Of a stretch of DNA of 64,000 nt, positions 61,574 to 64,000 are shown one piece after another. The position numbers were made by a program, and so were the translations under genes. Under the pieces are notes generated by a model that saw only the letters and a program-made list of their open reading frames with translations, made no database searches and had not been told where the DNA came from. This DNA is from Cellulomonas xylanilytica. Its GTDB lineage: Bacteria > Actinomycetota > Actinomycetes > Actinomycetales > Cellulomonadaceae. The stretch's first letter is position 1; every line of letters starts with the position of its first letter. The DNA lies in contig NZ_BJUB01000006.1 of NCBI RefSeq assembly GCF_007989805.1, positions 1-64,000 on the forward strand, read 5' to 3'.

Positions 61574-61959
61574 GCGTCGGCGCCCTCGTCGGTCCCCCGC
61601 GCGTCAGCGGGGAGCTCGATCAGAGGGCAGTCCTTCCACAGCCGCTCGAGGGCGTAGTACACCCGGTCCTCCGCGTGCTGCACGTGCACCACGACGTCCC
61701 CGAAGTCGACGAGGACCCACCGACCCGCGGCCTTGCCCTCGCGACGGATGGGCTTGGCACCGAGCTTGAACAGGGCCTCCTCGACGGCGTCGACGATGGC
61801 GCCGACCTGCCGCTCGTTGGAGCCCGAGGCGATGAGGAAGACGTCCGTGAGGACCAGCTGCTCGCTGACGTCGAGAGCGATGATCTCCTCGGCCTTGATG
61901 TCGGAGGCGGCGCGAGCGGCCGCCACGGCCAGCTCGATCGCTCGTTCGGTCGCAGCCAC
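61570..61959 (-). CDS. rsfS: Ribosomal silencing factor RsfS
   Basis: Binds protein uL14 of the 50S subunit and blocks joining with 30S during starvation. It is recognised by ALDVSEQLVLTDVFLIASGS, followed by ERQVGAIVDAVEEALFKLG and GRWVLVDFGDVVVHVQ, which matches the family closely. The length, 129 aa, is normal. It starts at GTG 61959. It lies in the conserved order after nadD. Confidence 0.96.
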   Translation of the reverse strand: MAATERAIELAVAAARAASDIKAEEIIALDVSEQLVLTDVFLIASGSNERQVGAIVDAVEEALFKLGAKPIRREGKAAGRWVLVDFGDVVVHVQHAEDRVYYALERLWKDCPLIELPADARGTDEGADA

Positions 61960-61986
61960 AGGTCTCCTTGGTTCGGGTGAGGAAGG

Positions 61987-63318
61987 TCAGGCAGGTCCGG
62001 CCGGCAGGCCGGTCACGAGATGCGCAGCGGCCGGCGCCGCGGCGGTGGAGCCGGGGTCCTCGTCCGAGCCGTTGCTCAGCAGCAGGACGATGAGGAAGCC
62101 GAGCACGAACGCGACGAGAGCGAGCACGATCAGGTGCAGCCACGTGTACGGGTGGCGCGGGCGCTCGTCGTCGTCATCGTCGTCGTCGTCGTCGAAGTCG
62201 TCGACCTCGTCGTGGGCGCCGAAGCCGACGCGGTCCGGGCGACCGGTGGCGGCGGACGCGGCGAACGCCGGCGCCGCGGGCTCCCCGCCGTCGCGAGGGG
62301 CGGGCACGGTGCCCGACGGCGAGAGCCCGGTCGGCGCCCACGCGGCGGGCGCTGACGCTGCCTCGGCCGCCGGGGCCGTCGGCGCCTGTGTCCCGGACCA
62401 GCCGGGCTGGCCGGTGGGCTGGGCGGCGGGGCGGCTCGTCGCCGGTGCCGTGGGTGCACGGGCGGCCGACGGGGTCGGCTGCCAGGCGGCCGGCGGGGCG
62501 GCGGGAGCGGGAGCCGACGCGGGCTGCTGCTGCTGCCACGGAGCCTGCTGCGGCGCGGGAGCCTGCGGCGCGGCCGGCGGCTGCGTCGCCCACGACCCCG
62601 CGGTCCCTGCTGCCGCACCGGCACCGGCGGCGGTCCAGCCGGAGCTCTCACGACGGACGGGCGCCGCGGCGGTGCCGCCCTGCGCGGGGTTCGGGGTGCG
62701 CGACGGTGCCTGTGCGGACGACCAGCCGGCGCCGGGTGCGCCCGGAGCGGCGGACGTGGCACCGCGCTGACCCCACTGCGCCGGAGCGTCCGCGGCGGGC
62801 GCCGGGCGCGAGGTCGGGGGACCTGCCGGGGCGGCGGAGGCAGGTCGGGACGTCGGAGGGGACGTCGGCGCTGCCGGTCGCGACGTGGCCGGGGGCGCCG
62901 CGGCGGCGGGGCGCTGGGCGGCCGGCGGGCGGGAGATCGCCGGAGACGTGCTGGCGGGGGCCGGGCGGGGCGCCGACGCCGGGGGTGCGGTCGGGCGGCT
63001 GGGCGGCGCGGCAGCGGGCGCCGGCGCGGACCACGTCGGGGTGCCGGAGCCCGGCTGGGCGGGGCGCGAGCTCGTCGGGTCCAGCGACGTGTCACGGATG
63101 GACCGGCGGGACCGGCCGGAGTCCCCTGCGGTGCCGCGCGCAGGAGTGTCCTCGCCGCTCGGCCCACGCATCGCACGACGGGAGACCGGGGCGTCCGGCC
63201 GCGGCGGGGCGGGGGGCGCTGCCGCGGACCCGGGGTCGGGTGCGACGCCCTGGACGTCACCCGTCTCGGGGTTGCGATGGAGCTCGCGACGACGGCGCCG
63301 CTCTCCCGGTTCACTCAT
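61987..63318 (-). CDS. Pro/Ala-rich single-pass membrane protein between nadD and rsfS, 443 aa
   Basis: The first 330 residues are low-complexity Pro, Ala, Ser, Thr and Gln with repeated TSRPA-like units and a [10 protein letters not shown] patch. They are probably disordered. An acidic block ([17 protein letters not shown]) precedes one transmembrane helix ([20 protein letters not shown]), leaving a short outer tail, so the long disordered part is cytoplasmic. Actinobacteria often have a membrane protein at this spot, but this one is unusually long. The ATG overlaps the nadD stop (ATGA). Function unknown. Confidence 0.8.
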   Translation of the reverse strand: MSEPGERRRRRELHRNPETGDVQGVAPDPGSAAAPPAPPRPDAPVSRRAMRGPSGEDTPARGTAGDSGRSRRSIRDTSLDPTSSRPAQPGSGTPTWSAPAPAAAPPSRPTAPPASAPRPAPASTSPAISRPPAAQRPAAAAPPATSRPAAPTSPPTSRPASAAPAGPPTSRPAPAADAPAQWGQRGATSAAPGAPGAGWSSAQAPSRTPNPAQGGTAAAPVRRESSGWTAAGAGAAAGTAGSWATQPPAAPQAPAPQQAPWQQQQPASAPAPAAPPAAWQPTPSAARAPTAPATSRPAAQPTGQPGWSGTQAPTAPAAEAASAPAAWAPTGLSPSGTVPAPRDGGEPAAPAFAASAATGRPDRVGFGAHDEVDDFDDDDDDDDDERPRHPYTWLHLIVLALVAFVLGFLIVLLLSNGSDEDPGSTAAAPAAAHLVTGLPAGPA

Positions 63319-63920
63319 GACTGACCTCGATACAACCTGTGCTTGGCGATGTACTGGACCACCCCGTCGGGGACGAGATACCAGACTGGCTGCCCGGCGT
63401 GTGCCCGTGCGCGGACGTCGGTCGAGGAGATCGCCAGGGCGGGGACCTCCAGGACGTGCACACGATCACCGGGGAGCCCGTCGACCGACAGCGCGTGCCC
63501 GGGGCGGGTGACCGCCACGAACTGCGCCATCGAGAAGAGCTCGTCGGCATCCTTCCACGTCAGGATCTGTGCGATGGCGTCCGCACCCGTGATGAAGAGG
63601 AGTTCGGCGTCGGGGCGCGCGGTCTTGAGGTCGCGGAGGGTATCCACGGTGTATGTCACACCGGAACGGTCCACGTCGACGCGGCTCACGGTGAACCGCG
63701 GGTTCGACGCGGTGGCGATCACCGTCATCAGGTAGCGGTGCTCGGCGGCGGTGACGTCCTGGTCGAGCTTGAACGTCGGCTGGCCCGTCGGGACGAAGAC
63801 GACCTCGTCGAGGTCGAACCGTGCGGCGACCTCGCTGGCGGCGACCAGGTGACCGTGGTGGACGGGGTCGAACGTGCCACCCATCACCCCCAGACGCGTC
63901 CTGCGCGGCCGCTCCGTCAT
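63315..63920 (-). CDS. nadD: Nicotinate-nucleotide adenylyltransferase
   Basis: Makes nicotinate adenine dinucleotide in NAD synthesis. The nucleotidyl-transfer motif [12 protein letters not shown] (HxGH) is at about 14-25 and [10 protein letters not shown] near 163-172 is the second signature. [10 protein letters not shown] and LLFITGADA are also conserved. The 201-aa length is typical. The start is ATG 63920. Confidence 0.97.
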   Translation of the reverse strand: MTERPRRTRLGVMGGTFDPVHHGHLVAASEVAARFDLDEVVFVPTGQPTFKLDQDVTAAEHRYLMTVIATASNPRFTVSRVDVDRSGVTYTVDTLRDLKTARPDAELLFITGADAIAQILTWKDADELFSMAQFVAVTRPGHALSVDGLPGDRVHVLEVPALAISSTDVRARAHAGQPVWYLVPDGVVQYIAKHRLYRGQS

Positions 63921-63946
63921 CTGTTCGGTGCCCTCCGGTCGGTCGG

Positions 63947-64000
63947 TCAGTGGCGCGTCCCGACGCTCCGGAAGGCGAAGGTGATGAGCAGCATGGCGAC
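63947..64000 (-). CDS. C-terminal end of an unidentified protein (partial)
   Basis: The minus-strand frame from the window edge reads [17 protein letters not shown] then stop. The hydrophobic stretch suggests a small membrane protein encoded before nadD. Too short to identify. Confidence 0.4.
   Translation of the reverse strand, partial: VAMLLITFAFRSVGTRH

Noticed and set aside
62150..62220. GTC/GAC trinucleotide tract as a functional DNA repeat
   Set aside because: It lies within a codon-aligned poly-Asp stretch of a real gene, so the protein explains it.

Overview
The window is high-GC DNA with dense, often 4-bp-overlapping genes, GTG starts, Pro-Thr-linked secreted glycosidases carrying a CBM2, and two LacI-type sugar regulators. 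This points to a plant-polysaccharide-degrading actinobacterium, most like Cellulomonas or a relative. That placement is inferred from gene content; no marker gene was aligned.

Layout. 1-1857: the 3' part of a secreted GH10 xylanase-CBM2-GH62 arabinofuranosidase. 1906-16980 (minus): a tightly coupled operon of a small ORF, a PhoD-like metallophosphatase, a DUF6603-type protein and three very large proteins I cannot assign. This is the best candidate here for an undescribed system. 17.1-22.0 kb: an F420/FMN-type PPOX oxidoreductase, a Cys-type sulfatase with its formylglycine-generating enzyme upstream, and a DUF899 thioredoxin-like protein. 22.1-25.6 kb: a complete tripartite tricarboxylate transporter (tctC-B-A) translationally coupled to a universal stress protein. 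25.7-32.0 kb: a zinc alcohol dehydrogenase with an unknown partner, an AMIN-like secreted protein, a CBS/degenerate-GGDEF protein, PPK2, a PfkB sugar kinase and two small proteins. 32.1-34.7 kb: an ABC exporter plus CPBP protease operon.

34.7-49.7 kb is a beta-galactan/galactoside utilisation locus. A secreted GH53 endo-galactanase releases oligosaccharides, a lipoprotein plus two permeases import them (no ATPase gene is present), and a GH2 and two GH42 enzymes cleave them in the cytoplasm. Two LacI-family regulators and several clear palindromic operators control it. 49.7-57.4 kb is a second sugar locus: GT2 and a DUF5107/TPR protein diverge from an AraC regulator and a GH35 beta-galactosidase.

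57.4-60.8 kb holds an FAD monooxygenase, DUF1059, DUF1801 and TetR genes, a possible decayed gene, an excisionase-like remnant and tRNA-Ala(GGC). 60.9-64.0 kb is a core housekeeping block read leftward (nadD, a membrane protein, rsfS, a histidine phosphatase).

All coordinates and motifs were read by eye. Family names rest on motif recognition, not on database searches.
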